From Legionellaceae bacterium (lineage in GTDB: Bacteria > Pseudomonadota > Gammaproteobacteria > Legionellales > Legionellaceae), in assembly GCA_018061965.1 (NCBI GenBank), contig JAGOTG010000003.1:108009-172008 (forward strand): a DNA stretch of 64,000 bases, given 5' to 3'. Under the pieces are notes generated by a model. It made no database searches and was not told the DNA's origin. It worked only from the letters and a program-made list of their open reading frames with translations. Numbering within the stretch: the stretch's first letter is position 1; each line of letters starts with the position of its first letter. Position numbers and translations under genes: made by a program. Of this stretch, positions 9,601-17,874 are shown in pieces.

Positions 9601-10128
9601 TGGAAAGAGATCTAAGATGGCGCCTCGCAGCGCAAATTCGCCATGTTCTAATACGGTATTGACAGAGTAGTAGCCAGCTTGGATTAATTTCTGGCGAAAG
9701 GTTTCAATATTAAGGTGTTGTTGGCATTGTAATAAGAGGCTATGTTGTTGTACAAAATCAGGAGGACACAGTTTATGCATCAAGGTGCTCACTGAGCTGA
9801 TGACAATCGCTGTTTTGAGCTGGGGCAGACGACTTAAGGTCGTTAAGCGTTCGGAGATGATATCCTGGTGCGGTGAAAATTGATCATAGGGTAAGGTTTC
9901 CCAATCAGGAAAAACCAAAATTTCTTGCGGCTGCGGATGATCTTTGAAATAAAACTGCAGTTCATCAATGAGTTGTTTGGCATACCAATTATCGGGGGTA
10001 ATACAGAGCTTGATACCAGGCGTTTGTTGACAATATTCGGCAAATGCCAAAGACAGACTACTGCCATATAATTGCCCCCAAGCAGATTTGTTTATGGTAT
10101 GATCATCGATTAGAATCGTATTAGACAT
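6682..10128 (-). CDS. mfd: Transcription-repair coupling factor
   Basis: This 1148-residue Mfd removes RNA polymerase stalled at DNA lesions and recruits UvrA. It has the expected order: an N-terminal UvrB-like region (QEILVFPDWETLPYDQFSPH, then ALRGAILDLFP), a CarD-like RNAP-interaction domain (about residues 480-560; DPNVMIRDLAELQIGAPVVH, FGVGRYQGL), and the SF2 motor with Walker A CGDVGFGKTEVA, the DEEH box in IIDEEHRFGVKQK, TATPIPRTL, and the TRG region RGRVGRSHHQAYAYLL. It ends in the D7 domain. It is divergent from dnaQ with a 65-base gap that must hold both promoters. Confidence 0.97.
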   Translation of the reverse strand: MSNTILIDDHTINKSAWGQLYGSSLSLAFAEYCQQTPGIKLCITPDNWYAKQLIDELQFYFKDHPQPQEILVFPDWETLPYDQFSPHQDIISERLTTLSRLPQLKTAIVISSVSTLMHKLCPPDFVQQHSLLLQCQQHLNIETFRQKLIQAGYYSVNTVLEHGEFALRGAILDLFPMGSSVPFRVELFDEEILSLRSFNPESQRTIKKIDKIHILPAREILLSEQGISHFRQAFRNEFSGNPTQIPLYEAISAGQIPAGIECYLPLFFPKAVSFFDYLPPESTVSMVGTTLDYAEQFWQEVTQRFTQRSHDRTRPILRPEQCFLSPAELLSATKQHTRIKLSHEPVIHKKGNHNFAIDPPRIVTIDRHSAEPFHALKNWLDTTNHRTLVVVESLGRREIILDLLKQSNIFPKWQPSWQAFLANHTQAVNITLGTLNDGAEFADLSIIVESQLFGQQATPQQRKSSKAIDPNVMIRDLAELQIGAPVVHLEFGVGRYQGLQTFVHDGLSNEFLSLAYAGDDKIYVPVTSLHLISRYTGADSEHAPLHRLGSDLWQKEKKKAAEKIHDVAIELLEIYAKRAQAPGHQYHMHQIDYQRFAAGFPFTLTGDQDAAIQQIIADMESPRPMDRLICGDVGFGKTEVAMRAAFIAARDGKQICVLTPTTLLADQHFATFRDRFADFPITIELLSRFRSEKQAEKTVQGLANGQVDIVIGTHKLLQKSIQFQNLGLLIIDEEHRFGVKQKEYIKSMRAHVDLLCMTATPIPRTLNMSMAGIRDISLIATPPAKRLAIKTFWQEQTNSIISEAILREILRGGQVFFLHNNVQTIDRVSQDLQKLIPQAKIRNAHGQMRERELERIMSDFYHHQFNVLVCTTIIETGIDIPTANTIIIDRADKFGLAQLHQLRGRVGRSHHQAYAYLLTPPQNMLSSDAIKRLEAIVSLEDLGAGFTLASHDLEIRGAGELLGEEQSGNMHAIGFDLFMEMLERAVNDLKSGKTPELNAPLKEGPDIDLRISTVIPDSYIGDVHIRLIFYKRIAHAKSEQALHDLQVELIDRFGLLPPSVKHLILITKLKYLAIKIGIKKIQASDQKGKLEFNADPKINPVTLIKLIQTQSQRYQLQGPSRLCFTLTATQPEEKIGEITALLHLLGEA

Positions 10129-10193
10129 GTGCGCGTAAGTAGAATAAAACCTGCAAGTATAACCGTAGTGAGTGACTAAAAAAAGGGGAAAGA

Positions 10194-10862
10194 ATGCGTC
10201 AAATTGCTTTGGATACAGAGACTACGGGGATTGGCCACGATTCTGGGCATCGCATCATTGAAATTGGTTGCGTAGAATTGATTAATCGTCGTTTAACCGG
10301 TCAGACGTACCATGTGTATTTGAACCCTCAAAGATTGGTGGATGAAGGTGCATTTAAAGTTCACGGGATTAGTGATCATTTTTTGAAGGACAAGCCTGAG
10401 TTCAAGTCTATTTATCAAGAGTTTCTTGCATTTATTGGTCAAGCAGAATTGATTATCCATAACGCAGCCTTTGATTTGGGGTTTTTAAACGCAGAATTAA
10501 AACGCTGTAGTTATTCAGAGCGACTTGAGCAGAGTTGTTCTGTAGTGGATACGCTATTATTAGCCAGAAAAAAGCATCCTGGACAGCGCAATAATTTAGA
10601 TGCCCTCTGTAAACGCTATGACATTGACAATACGCATCGTCAATTACATGGCGCATTACTGGATGCGCAAATCCTTGCCCAGTTATATTTAGCCATGACG
10701 GGCGGGCAAACAGATTTATTTGGGGACAGTGGTGCGACTGAAACAGAAGCGCAAATCTCGCAAACATCCAAGCCGGTTTTATCCTCTTCTTCGCCCATTT
10801 ATTATGCGAATCCTGAGGAATTGCGTCGCCATCAAGAGTTTATGCAGCGCTTGGAAAAGTAG
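10194..10862 (+). CDS. dnaQ: DNA polymerase III epsilon subunit (proofreading exonuclease)
   Basis: This 222-residue 3'-5' exonuclease of the replicative polymerase has DEDDh motifs: ExoI ALDTETTG, ExoII IIHNAAFDLGFLN, ExoIII LHGALLDAQILAQLY. Just after the nuclease domain is QTDLFGD, which fits the beta-clamp binding consensus (QxxLF) better than the weak motif in E. coli. The C-terminal tail that binds the alpha subunit is short. A strong AAGGGGAAAG ribosome site precedes the ATG. In many gammaproteobacteria dnaQ sits beside rnhA; here rnhA is about 29 kb away. Confidence 0.94.
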   Translation: MRQIALDTETTGIGHDSGHRIIEIGCVELINRRLTGQTYHVYLNPQRLVDEGAFKVHGISDHFLKDKPEFKSIYQEFLAFIGQAELIIHNAAFDLGFLNAELKRCSYSERLEQSCSVVDTLLLARKKHPGQRNNLDALCKRYDIDNTHRQLHGALLDAQILAQLYLAMTGGQTDLFGDSGATETEAQISQTSKPVLSSSSPIYYANPEELRRHQEFMQRLEK

Positions 10863-10877
10863 GTTGTGAAATGATTA

Positions 10878-10969
10878 ATCCGTTCGAGCTGAGGAGAGGC
10901 CTGGGTCTCGTATCGAAGCTTTAAGTCATGCTTCGAGACTGCGTCAATGCCCCCTCAGCACGAAAGGAT
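10878..10969. repeat. Double-palindrome repeat between convergent genes
   Basis: Outer arms ATCCGTTCGAGCTGAGGAG and CCCCTCAGCACGAAAGGAT are near-complementary. Inside is a second hairpin (GTCTCGTATCGAAGC with GCTTCGAGAC). It fills the gap between dnaQ and the convergent NlpC/P60 gene and probably stops transcription from both sides. It resembles widely dispersed REP-type palindromes. Confidence 0.6.
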
Positions 10970-10985
10970 TTAAAAAACCAAATAC

Positions 10986-11624
10986 TTAAATTTTTTCACA
11001 GTTCAAATTTGGCACGCAACCATACCCAAGAAAATAGCCATGACTATCTTTGTCCGGTACTTTAAAATCAAATACACTCACGCCGTAAATTTTTCTTCCT
11101 TTATAAGTACGCCCATTGCTAGCACCAATCATCAAGGGTTGACCTGTTTGGTTTTTTCCTAGATACATCATCACATGGGTGACATTGATAGACCTCTCAA
11201 TCTTGTACGTACCGGACCAGAATAACAAATCACCGGGACGCAAATGCGCAAATTCAATGGCATCAATGGATGTCGTGCGCTCCGGAACCGCATAAAAATG
11301 GCCGTGTGTGGTGACCCATTGATATTGTAAATCCGACGAGCGCGGCACATCGGGTATCCCCATTTGCCTTAATGCATAATACATAGTACCGGAGCAATCC
11401 ATGCCACCTGCCTTGGGATCGGAGCTACCGTATTGATAATTCAGCCCTTGTCTCGCTAAGCTAAGCAGCAAATTAATGGGATTTTGGACTTTAGGTGGGT
11501 AAGAGGAAAAAGAGGATAATTCGGTCGTCGCAATGGACTCCGGGTATTGATTAGAGTGTTCTTTTGCAAAGAGATATCCGGAAATAAAAATGCAATATAT
11601 ATATACAGATACTTTAATCAACAC
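10986..11624 (-). CDS. NlpC/P60 family cell-wall hydrolase
   Basis: This 212-residue exported protein has a signal peptide in the first ~20 residues (SVYIYCIFISGYLFA). The NlpC/P60 papain-like domain covers the rest: the catalytic Cys is C77 in GGMDCSGTMYYAL, the catalytic His is H150 in NVTHVMMYLG, and a polar third residue is likely in IGASNG. Such enzymes cleave peptide bonds in peptidoglycan stems (usually D-gamma-Glu to diaminopimelate). There are no SH3 or LysM binding domains, so targeting must come from the catalytic domain alone. Confidence 0.85.
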   Translation of the reverse strand: MLIKVSVYIYCIFISGYLFAKEHSNQYPESIATTELSSFSSYPPKVQNPINLLLSLARQGLNYQYGSSDPKAGGMDCSGTMYYALRQMGIPDVPRSSDLQYQWVTTHGHFYAVPERTTSIDAIEFAHLRPGDLLFWSGTYKIERSINVTHVMMYLGKNQTGQPLMIGASNGRTYKGRKIYGVSVFDFKVPDKDSHGYFLGYGCVPNLNCEKI

Positions 11625-11784
11625 CAGATCTTCTCGTCAATGCGTTACATGGTTTAAGCATAGCATTTGCAACGGTATCTGTACGTATTTTTTATCTAAA
11701 GTGCATATTTAAAGTATGTTGCAAGAAAATCGCCCATTATTAATCTATAATTATACATAGGAGTGATTGATTTAAGGATAAATC

Positions 11785-12291
11785 ATGAAACGGGTTGATT
11801 GGTACAAACCACTGTCTTTCGTCGCTTGTCTTGCGTCTGCATTGTTATTATGGGTTTCTACTGACGCGCAATCAATTATTCCAGGCTCAAGTTACGATGT
11901 CGCTGCAGCGGGTAAATTTGTGTTCGATCCCACGACTCAACGTTGGACTGCCATAAATAGCGATGGCCAGGTAGTAAAATCGGGTCATGGTTCGGCAGGA
12001 CGTGCGTATTGCTCAGATACTGGCCGACGATGTAGAACACCGACCGGTACTTTTCATGTAATCCAAAAAAGAGGCGCTGATTGTCGTTCTAGCCGCTACC
12101 CAGTGGGTAAAGGTGGTTCCCCCATGCCCTATTGTATGTTTTTCTCTCAGTATTATGCAGTCCATGGTTCACATGAAGTGCCCAATTATAATGCGAGCCA
12201 CGGTTGTATCCGAATCCATCCAGCAGATGCTAAGTGGTTATATTACAATTTTATGGAAGTGGGTACGCCGGTGATCGTGAAACCGTATTAA
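11785..12291 (+). CDS. L,D-transpeptidase, YkuD/ErfK family
   Basis: This 168-residue protein has an N-terminal signal anchor (about 9-28) and a YkuD domain. The catalytic signature is intact: H127-G followed by S138-H-G-C141-I-R, the nucleophile being C141. These enzymes form 3-3 peptidoglycan crosslinks or attach lipoproteins to the wall; which one cannot be told from sequence. Two further cysteine pairs (YCSDTGRRC and ADC with PYC) suggest disulfides in the periplasm. The ribosome site is AAGGAT, and a CTATAATTA box lies about 40 bases upstream. Confidence 0.88.
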   Translation: MKRVDWYKPLSFVACLASALLLWVSTDAQSIIPGSSYDVAAAGKFVFDPTTQRWTAINSDGQVVKSGHGSAGRAYCSDTGRRCRTPTGTFHVIQKRGADCRSSRYPVGKGGSPMPYCMFFSQYYAVHGSHEVPNYNASHGCIRIHPADAKWLYYNFMEVGTPVIVKPY

Positions 12292-12314
12292 CAAAACAAT
12301 CATATGAGAATTTT

Positions 12315-12439
12315 ACAGGACTTACTCAAAACTCCGATCTCTTCGTTGGATTTAGTCTTTAATTCGGTCATTTAGTCATCTAAACTCCCTCATTAAAGAC
12401 TAAATCCGCCTCGACCTCGGGGTTTTGCGTAAGTCCTGT
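12315..12439. mobile_element. MITE-like element, copy 1
   Basis: This 125-base element is bounded by ACAGGACTTACTCAAAAC on the left and the reverse complement of ACAGGACTTACGCAAAAC on the right: 18-base terminal inverted repeats with one mismatch. The inside carries another palindrome (GGATTTAGTCTTTAAT with ATTAAAGACTAAATCC) and no coding capacity. It lies between the convergent L,D-transpeptidase and erpA genes and ends one base before the erpA stop triplet. A shorter copy is at 53282-53357. Confidence 0.75.
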
Positions 12440-12440
12440 T

Positions 12441-12854
12441 TTATATCGTGTCATCATCCACAGAAAATGACGAACCGCAGCCACAGGTCGTTTTGGCATT
12501 GGGATTGCGAATGATAAATTGTTCTTGGATGCCACTGGTATAGTCGATTTCAGCACCGTGTAGCAATTGAACGCTGATGCAATCGACTAAGAGTTTGATG
12601 GTGATATTAGAATCAGACGAGGCAGTTTCAATGATTGTATCATCTTCTTGAATTTTTTCGTCAAAAGTAAAGCCATATTGGTAGCCAGAACAGCCGCCGC
12701 CAGTGATATAGACCCTCAAATGCAAATTGGGATTGCCTTCTTCAGTAATCAAGGCTGCGACTTTGTTGGCGGCGGCCGTTGATACATGAATAACAGGCTG
12801 CATAGCGTGTTGCACAATAGGTTCGTGGTGTTGTACCGCGGATGCATCTGCCAT
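12441..12854 (-). CDS. erpA: Iron-sulfur cluster insertion protein ErpA (A-type carrier)
   Basis: This 137-residue protein has an A-type carrier fold. The three cluster-binding cysteines are in the expected positions: [14 protein letters not shown] and, near the end, [11 protein letters not shown]. The match to ErpA rather than IscA is from [14 protein letters not shown] and [14 protein letters not shown]. ErpA hands 4Fe-4S or 2Fe-2S clusters to apo-enzymes. The N-terminal ~20 residues ([12 protein letters not shown]) are an extension relative to the 114-residue E. coli protein. It is not in an isc or suf operon. Confidence 0.92.
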   Translation of the reverse strand: MADASAVQHHEPIVQHAMQPVIHVSTAAANKVAALITEEGNPNLHLRVYITGGGCSGYQYGFTFDEKIQEDDTIIETASSDSNITIKLLVDCISVQLLHGAEIDYTSGIQEQFIIRNPNAKTTCGCGSSFSVDDDTI

Positions 12855-12935
12855 TTGGGATCTCTAATGTTATAAAAGTCTTATTATATCACAGTACAGA
12901 AAACGTAAGAAACAATCTTGCTAATCTGTCCGTTC

Positions 12936-12963
12936 TTGATAACAAGAAGCCATATACTATACT
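12936..12963 (+). promoter_or_regulatory. Sigma70-type promoter for the gene at 13013
   Basis: TTGATA (12936-12941) and TATACT (12958-12963) are separated by 16 bases. A short palindrome (ATACTATACTTGTAGTAT) overlaps the -10 box and may be an operator. The ATG is 50 bases downstream. Confidence 0.5.
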
Positions 12964-13012
12964 TGTAGTATAAAATTAAAACCACACAAGTGATTGTATA
13001 TGAGGAAGCATC

Positions 13013-13969
13013 ATGCAGGAACGGCATAAACATCGAAATTTAAATTTTTTTTCTTACGATAGTCAGAAAGCAGTCGAAGGTGCACATGCTGGGACACGTA
13101 CATTGAGTGATTGGAATAGACAAATTAGCGCTGGAGAAGGCTGTGTTTATTATATTAATGGTGTCAAATTATCTAAATTGCGCGAAAGAAAAACCGTGGT
13201 AAATGGGCGTGAACAAAGTCAATTTGTCGAGTTTGAAAATGTTGCTGAATTAAAAAAGTTTTATAAAAAAAATCTTTTTAATAATATTCCGGAATTGAGT
13301 GCTGAACGGCCTCGACGTAGGCGAGCAGCGCGTAAAACACCTAATACTACAGCGTCACCAGAGGTTTTGGCGAAACGTCGGGCCCAAAAAATGAAGCGTA
13401 AGGTACGCGCAATGAGTCGTGCAGAACGAATAGATTTGGCGGTAGAACAGGCTTGTTTACATTGGCATCAAGCGGGCATTCAACATGCAACTTATCAACA
13501 CGCTAGCAAATATGCATTAGAAAACTTTCGTGACATCGGTATTCCTGAGCCCAAATTCAAGGTTAATTTTAATGCAGTTAAAGGGGGAGTGAAAATTACC
13601 GAGGAAAATATAATCAGACAGTGGAATCAAAATAGTCCGACCGGTGGCCAACCAAAAAAGCATATTCTCAGTGATACAGAGCAGTATTACGTTAAAACGC
13701 ACAGCACTTATTTGTTTACTCCAGAAACTATCCAGGTCCAAGATTTAGTTATAGATTGCCCAGAAAAAGCTTTAGCCCCCATTTTTGATAAGCGAGATCA
13801 AGCCGAGTCGGGTAATCGTGTTAGCAATCCATTTTTACGTACTTTGTATTCTTTTGTTGCAAGCTTTGGTTCAAGTCCCTCAACAACTGAAACCAAGGAG
13901 ATACCGAGCATAAAAATGCAAGAAGAGGCTCAAACCACGATTGAGCTTCCTAAAATCAAAGGGTTATGA
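13013..13969 (+). CDS. Unknown basic protein with polyarginine stretch, effector candidate
   Basis: This 318-residue soluble protein has no family recognised. Residues 99-108 are RPRRRRAARK, followed at about 122-137 by a second basic patch (KRRAQKMKRKVRAMSR): a bipartite nuclear-localisation-like or nucleic-acid-binding region. There is no signal peptide or membrane segment. The C-terminus (MQEEAQTTIELPKIKGL) is Glu-rich then short and hydrophobic. It has its own promoter, divergent from erpA. The 3' end overlaps the next, convergent gene by 6 bases. A DNA/RNA-binding role inside the bacterium is an alternative to a host-directed role. Confidence 0.6.
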   Translation: MQERHKHRNLNFFSYDSQKAVEGAHAGTRTLSDWNRQISAGEGCVYYINGVKLSKLRERKTVVNGREQSQFVEFENVAELKKFYKKNLFNNIPELSAERPRRRRAARKTPNTTASPEVLAKRRAQKMKRKVRAMSRAERIDLAVEQACLHWHQAGIQHATYQHASKYALENFRDIGIPEPKFKVNFNAVKGGVKITEENIIRQWNQNSPTGGQPKKHILSDTEQYYVKTHSTYLFTPETIQVQDLVIDCPEKALAPIFDKRDQAESGNRVSNPFLRTLYSFVASFGSSPSTTETKEIPSIKMQEEAQTTIELPKIKGL

Positions 13970-15262
13970 CTGAAGCCTCATGCTGGTTCCGCTTCTTTTT
14001 TCTGGATAATCCCAAGAGCCAAGTACTTCGTCGGTGACTGCATCAACGCCGTTTTCGTCTAGTGCACCTAATCCAGTGATTGCTTTACCTTGAGGGGTGC
14101 TATTTAAAAAGCGCCCATAATATTTGAGCGCAGCGCCATGCTCGCTGATAAATTTCTCCTTCTCTTTTTCATGACTTGTAATAGTTTGCCTGGAGGATGT
14201 TGTTGGTGGTAGTGAAACACTAATGTGTTTCTGAACAACTTGGTTAACAAAGTCTTGGGTATTTTTTTGAGTGTAATACTGCTGATCCATTCTTTCCTGT
14301 AATAATGTTTTGACCGTTGTCCAACTGTCTGTTTTACTAAGTTTTAGCGTAAATTTTTGTGGATCTACAGCTTTTAAAACTTCCAAAAAACTATTGATCA
14401 TGCCAGTACTACATTCTTCAAGGTCTAATGCAGTGCTGCTGGCGCTTAAATTACGCTGCAGATTGGCTAAATAATTTGCGGTTAGTTTTTTTAATTGTCG
14501 CGTTTGGTCCGAAGATAAACGATATTCGTGAATCACTGTCCAAACTAAGCATAACGTGTTGAAAGGCGTTTTGGGCTGATAATGTTTGGAAGATGTTTTG
14601 AGATCATGTGCGGGTGCTTGATTAAGAAACCCCGTTTGGATCTGTTGCAAGCAATTCTGTGCATAGAGCACAGTCATATCTTCCGGATCAATTATCGTTG
14701 TTTGAAGTTCTGTTAAAAAGCTTTCAATCTCTCTAGGAATGATTTTCAGACGGTCTTTGGCTTTCTTTCCATAATGTTGATCAACAAGATCGTATAACTC
14801 ATTGGCAGTTAAAGTCACAATGGGACTATGCGGTGAAAGATGATAGTTTTTATAGAGGTCAAAATAATAACTTGCATAAAATAACAGGCTAAATTTGTGA
14901 GCCAATGCTCCTACATAGGGTCCTTCATAGAGCGCAATATCTTTTTGAAAGAAAAGAGCCGAAAAATATCGTGCATCCGTATTGTAAAAATCAGTCCAAT
15001 ACGTTTTGATGCGAGTGAAGGATAGATCAAAAAACCCTGTAAATCCAACGCCCCATCCGGATACAACAATATGTAATAAGGATTGAACAAGCATAGTCAA
15101 AATCTTAATCGGACTATACAACAGTTCTGCGGCAGCTGCGCGATATTTTCCTTCAATCAATTTATCTACAAACAGGAGAGCGACCAACAGAGTCTGAATT
15201 AAGAGTAATGGAGAGTAGATTATTAAATAGAGTAATATTCCGGCAACACGATTTAATAGCAT
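13964..15262 (-). CDS. Unknown membrane-anchored protein
   Basis: This 432-residue protein starts with a strongly hydrophobic region (about 6-32, GILLYLIIYSPLLLIQTLLVALLF) and a second hydrophobic patch at about 50-80, then a long, mostly helical soluble part. There are no catalytic motifs I recognise. The C-terminal region around residues 380-420 (FISEHGAALKYYGRFLN) is polar. It is convergent with the gene at 13013, overlapping by 6 bases. It is typical in look of Legionellales-specific proteins with N-terminal membrane anchors, but no function can be given. Confidence 0.6.
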   Translation of the reverse strand: MLLNRVAGILLYLIIYSPLLLIQTLLVALLFVDKLIEGKYRAAAAELLYSPIKILTMLVQSLLHIVVSGWGVGFTGFFDLSFTRIKTYWTDFYNTDARYFSALFFQKDIALYEGPYVGALAHKFSLLFYASYYFDLYKNYHLSPHSPIVTLTANELYDLVDQHYGKKAKDRLKIIPREIESFLTELQTTIIDPEDMTVLYAQNCLQQIQTGFLNQAPAHDLKTSSKHYQPKTPFNTLCLVWTVIHEYRLSSDQTRQLKKLTANYLANLQRNLSASSTALDLEECSTGMINSFLEVLKAVDPQKFTLKLSKTDSWTTVKTLLQERMDQQYYTQKNTQDFVNQVVQKHISVSLPPTTSSRQTITSHEKEKEKFISEHGAALKYYGRFLNSTPQGKAITGLGALDENGVDAVTDEVLGSWDYPEKRSGTSMRLQS

Positions 15263-15453
15263 GTTTGTTTCAGATTCTTATGGGTGAAAAAGTGAGCGAT
15301 TTTAACTTGGTTTATATTTATTGTAAACAGTTTAAGCTTCTAGTAAGTCGCAGCATAAAAGACAACGCCATTTTTTTAAATCAATCATTTTTGACAAAGT
15401 ATTGTCTATAAACCATGCTTAATAGAGATTTTTAACCAATTTGGAATAAGATA

Positions 15454-15864
15454 ATGCAAACTGTGGAAGATATTTTGCAGGAAAAAATTGCTAGTTCGAA
15501 AATGAGATCGGATACCAGGGCAGTCACTCTTTACAAAGTCATAGAGGAGTTTGCTATTTCGAATGACTGTTTATATGACTTTGACAAAGGGAGTGAGATT
15601 AAAGCGCTGTATACTTTGCTCGATGAAAAAGTACCTGTCGCAATGACGAATTCAGCTGAGATTACTGCAGTAATTAAAGGAAATGAATCGAATTCACTTC
15701 TTTCTTTAGCTGCGAGACTAATAAATAGATCAAGTCGCGAAAAATCTACGATTCCAGATGTTGAGAGTATTCGAGCTAAAGTGGTTGCGGTATTTCCAGC
15801 GCCTGTGCTTGCAGATCGTCTGGATCCTCGAAGTCCTGGCAAACAAGGAGGGTCTAGAGAGTGA
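15454..15864 (+). CDS. Unknown 136-residue protein
   Basis: This is a small, mostly helical, soluble protein with balanced charge; no signal peptide and no known motif. It starts at ATG 15454 after GGAATAAGATA, a weak ribosome site. A TTGACA hexamer lies about 65 bases upstream, but no good -10 box follows at the right distance. The C-terminal tail is Arg/Gly-rich (PRSPGKQGGSRE). It is convergent with mnmA, 7 bases away. It may be a real lineage-specific gene. Confidence 0.45.
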   Translation: MQTVEDILQEKIASSKMRSDTRAVTLYKVIEEFAISNDCLYDFDKGSEIKALYTLLDEKVPVAMTNSAEITAVIKGNESNSLLSLAARLINRSSREKSTIPDVESIRAKVVAVFPAPVLADRLDPRSPGKQGGSRE

Positions 15865-15871
15865 ACTGCTA

Positions 15872-16957
15872 TTAACGAATGATTTGGTCAATCACCGCAC
15901 CACCCAAACATTGATTTTGATGATAAAAAACCACTGACTGTCCTGGTGTGATGGCGCGAGTCGGAGCGGAAAACATAACACAATGCTGGGAGTCTTGATC
16001 GGGTGAAATGATACATGGTTGCTCAGTTTGTCGGTAACGGATTTTTGCGTAACAGGTGAGAGGTAGTTGGGGTGGTTCGTGGAGTAACCAATGGACTGGG
16101 CCACACAGTAATCCTTGCGCGTAAAGCATGGGATGTTGTTCGCTTTGTGCCACAATTAAAACATTATGGCTAATGTCTTTATCCACCACATACCACGGTG
16201 CATTTTGACTGTTCTTCAACCCGCCAATTTTTAAGCCCTGGCGTTGTCCGATGGTGTAGAACATGAGCCCATCATGTTGTCCAATGACCTGACCGAGCGT
16301 ATCTTTAATTTCGCCAGGTTGTGCCAGAAGATATTCATTGAGAAAAATTTTGAAGCGTTTTTCGCCAATAAAACAAATGCCTGTTGAATCCTTTTTATTA
16401 TGGGTCACAAACCCTTGTTCGAGGGCAATGGCTCGAATCTGAGGTTTGAGATGATCCCCTATTGGGAATAAGGTTTTGGCCAACGCTTTGGGTGCCACGG
16501 CGTGGAGAAAATAGGTTTGATCTTTACTGCGATCCTTGGCTTTGTATAATAAGCCAATGTCCCCATCCAGGGCTACTTTGGCGTAATGTCCCGTCGCAAT
16601 ATAATCAGCACCCAAATCCAACGCATGCTCGAAAAAAGCTTTGAATTTGATTTCTTTGTTGCATAAAACATCGGGATTGGGCGTGCGTCCGTTTTGATAT
16701 TCTTCCAGAAAATGAGTAAAGACCTTTTGCCAATATTGCTCAGCAAAATTCACAGTGTGCAGAGGGATTTGAAGTTGTTCGCAAACAGCTTGGGCGTCAG
16801 CCAAATCAGCGGCAGCAGCACAATAGGTGCTGGTGTCATCTTGTTCCCAATTTTTCATGAATAAGCCTTCGACTTGATATCCAGCTGCTTGCAATAAATA
16901 AGCGGCAACTGAGGAATCAACGCCTCCAGACATTCCGACAATCACTTTTTGACTCAA
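15872..16957 (-). CDS. mnmA: tRNA-specific 2-thiouridylase MnmA
   Basis: This 361-residue enzyme makes 2-thiouridine at the wobble base of Glu, Gln and Lys tRNAs, using sulfur relayed from IscS. The PP-loop [15 protein letters not shown] binds ATP. The two catalytic cysteines are in [12 protein letters not shown] and STGICFIG. Also present are [16 protein letters not shown] and [14 protein letters not shown]. Length and start agree with the family. It stands alone and is divergent from yceD. Confidence 0.96.
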   Translation of the reverse strand: MSQKVIVGMSGGVDSSVAAYLLQAAGYQVEGLFMKNWEQDDTSTYCAAAADLADAQAVCEQLQIPLHTVNFAEQYWQKVFTHFLEEYQNGRTPNPDVLCNKEIKFKAFFEHALDLGADYIATGHYAKVALDGDIGLLYKAKDRSKDQTYFLHAVAPKALAKTLFPIGDHLKPQIRAIALEQGFVTHNKKDSTGICFIGEKRFKIFLNEYLLAQPGEIKDTLGQVIGQHDGLMFYTIGQRQGLKIGGLKNSQNAPWYVVDKDISHNVLIVAQSEQHPMLYAQGLLCGPVHWLLHEPPQLPLTCYAKIRYRQTEQPCIISPDQDSQHCVMFSAPTRAITPGQSVVFYHQNQCLGGAVIDQIIR

Positions 16958-17136
16958 AATTAGGTACTCTTATTTTAAAATAAAGTCTTGTTATGGCGAC
17001 TAAAACCACTCAACAGACGTCGTTAATAGGTTGGTACTATCGAGCCTTGTGAGTAAATCGTCAACTATTAACAAAAGAGTGTATTTTAAGGTATACTGCG
17101 CTCTGATGCAATTTTAGACTTTTATCCGATTCGACT

Positions 17137-17520
17137 ATGTCATTAAAATCATTAAAAACGTTAGCCAAACAATCGCATCCTGTGCAAATGACCGTAGAGG
17201 TGAATGAACGCTTGCCTTATTATATTCACGCGCCTTGTGTCTTGACTTGCGAGGTCGCAGTTCAGCAAGAGCGTAGGTATTATGTTTTACATTTAAAAAG
17301 CAGTGGGGAGTTGATAATTAATTGTCAACGATGTTTGCAAGATTTTGCTTATGCTTATGACCATAAGAGCGAAGTGGCTATTTGTCAGAGTGATGAGATT
17401 GCTAATCAAATGATGAGTTCGATGGATTGCATGGTGCAATCAGAGGATGATTTGGATTTATTGGAGATTGTGACAGACGATCTGCATTTGTTTAGTCCAG
17501 AAAAACATGATGATTGTTGA
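17137..17520 (+). CDS. yceD: YceD/DUF177 family protein, shortened C-terminus
   Basis: This 127-residue protein is found just upstream of rpmF in most bacteria and linked to 23S rRNA/ribosome assembly. It keeps the family core, including the cysteine pair in NCQRCLQDF and the acidic DLDLLEIVTDDLHL segment. It stops straight after the HDDC motif. The family normally runs about 35-45 residues longer (173 in E. coli), so this copy lacks the tail. Synteny with rpmF supports the call. Confidence 0.8.
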   Translation: MSLKSLKTLAKQSHPVQMTVEVNERLPYYIHAPCVLTCEVAVQQERRYYVLHLKSSGELIINCQRCLQDFAYAYDHKSEVAICQSDEIANQMMSSMDCMVQSEDDLDLLEIVTDDLHLFSPEKHDDC

Positions 17521-17603
17521 TTGAATAAAGTGCTGTTTTAGATAGAAATCAAATAGCGAAAAACCAGTATTTTAAAGTAGAATGGCTATATTGCACGAAA
17601 GAC

Positions 17604-17632
17604 TTGGAATATTTGAAAAAAGGCTGTAAAAT
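17604..17632 (+). promoter_or_regulatory. Promoter ahead of rpmF
   Basis: TTGGAA (17604-17609) and TAAAAT (17627-17632) are spaced by 17 bases, 40 bases upstream of the rpmF ATG. It would drive rpmF-plsX-fabD and perhaps more of the lipid cluster, separately from yceD. Confidence 0.55.
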
Positions 17633-17671
17633 TCACGCCCAACAGTAACATATTGGTTAGGAGTCACATAA

Positions 17672-17869
17672 ATGGCGGTTCAACAGAATAAAAAATCACG
17701 CTCACGTAGAGATATGCGTCGTTCGCATGATGCACTCACTCTGCCTACATTATCAGTGAATGCGACAACAGGTGAGACTCATATACGTCATCATCTTTCA
17801 CCGGACTTCTATACGCATGGTGGTCGTAAAGTGACTGCTGATGGACCTGTGTACGAAGATCAAGAGTAA
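17672..17869 (+). CDS. rpmF: 50S ribosomal protein L32
   Basis: This 65-residue L32 has the N-terminus [21 protein letters not shown], typical of the proteobacterial type without zinc cysteines, then [18 protein letters not shown]. It is slightly longer than the 57-residue E. coli protein because of an acidic tail ([10 protein letters not shown]). A GGTTAGGAG ribosome site precedes the ATG. The stop is 5 bases ahead of plsX. Confidence 0.93.
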   Translation: MAVQQNKKSRSRRDMRRSHDALTLPTLSVNATTGETHIRHHLSPDFYTHGGRKVTADGPVYEDQE

Positions 17870-17874
17870 TTTCT

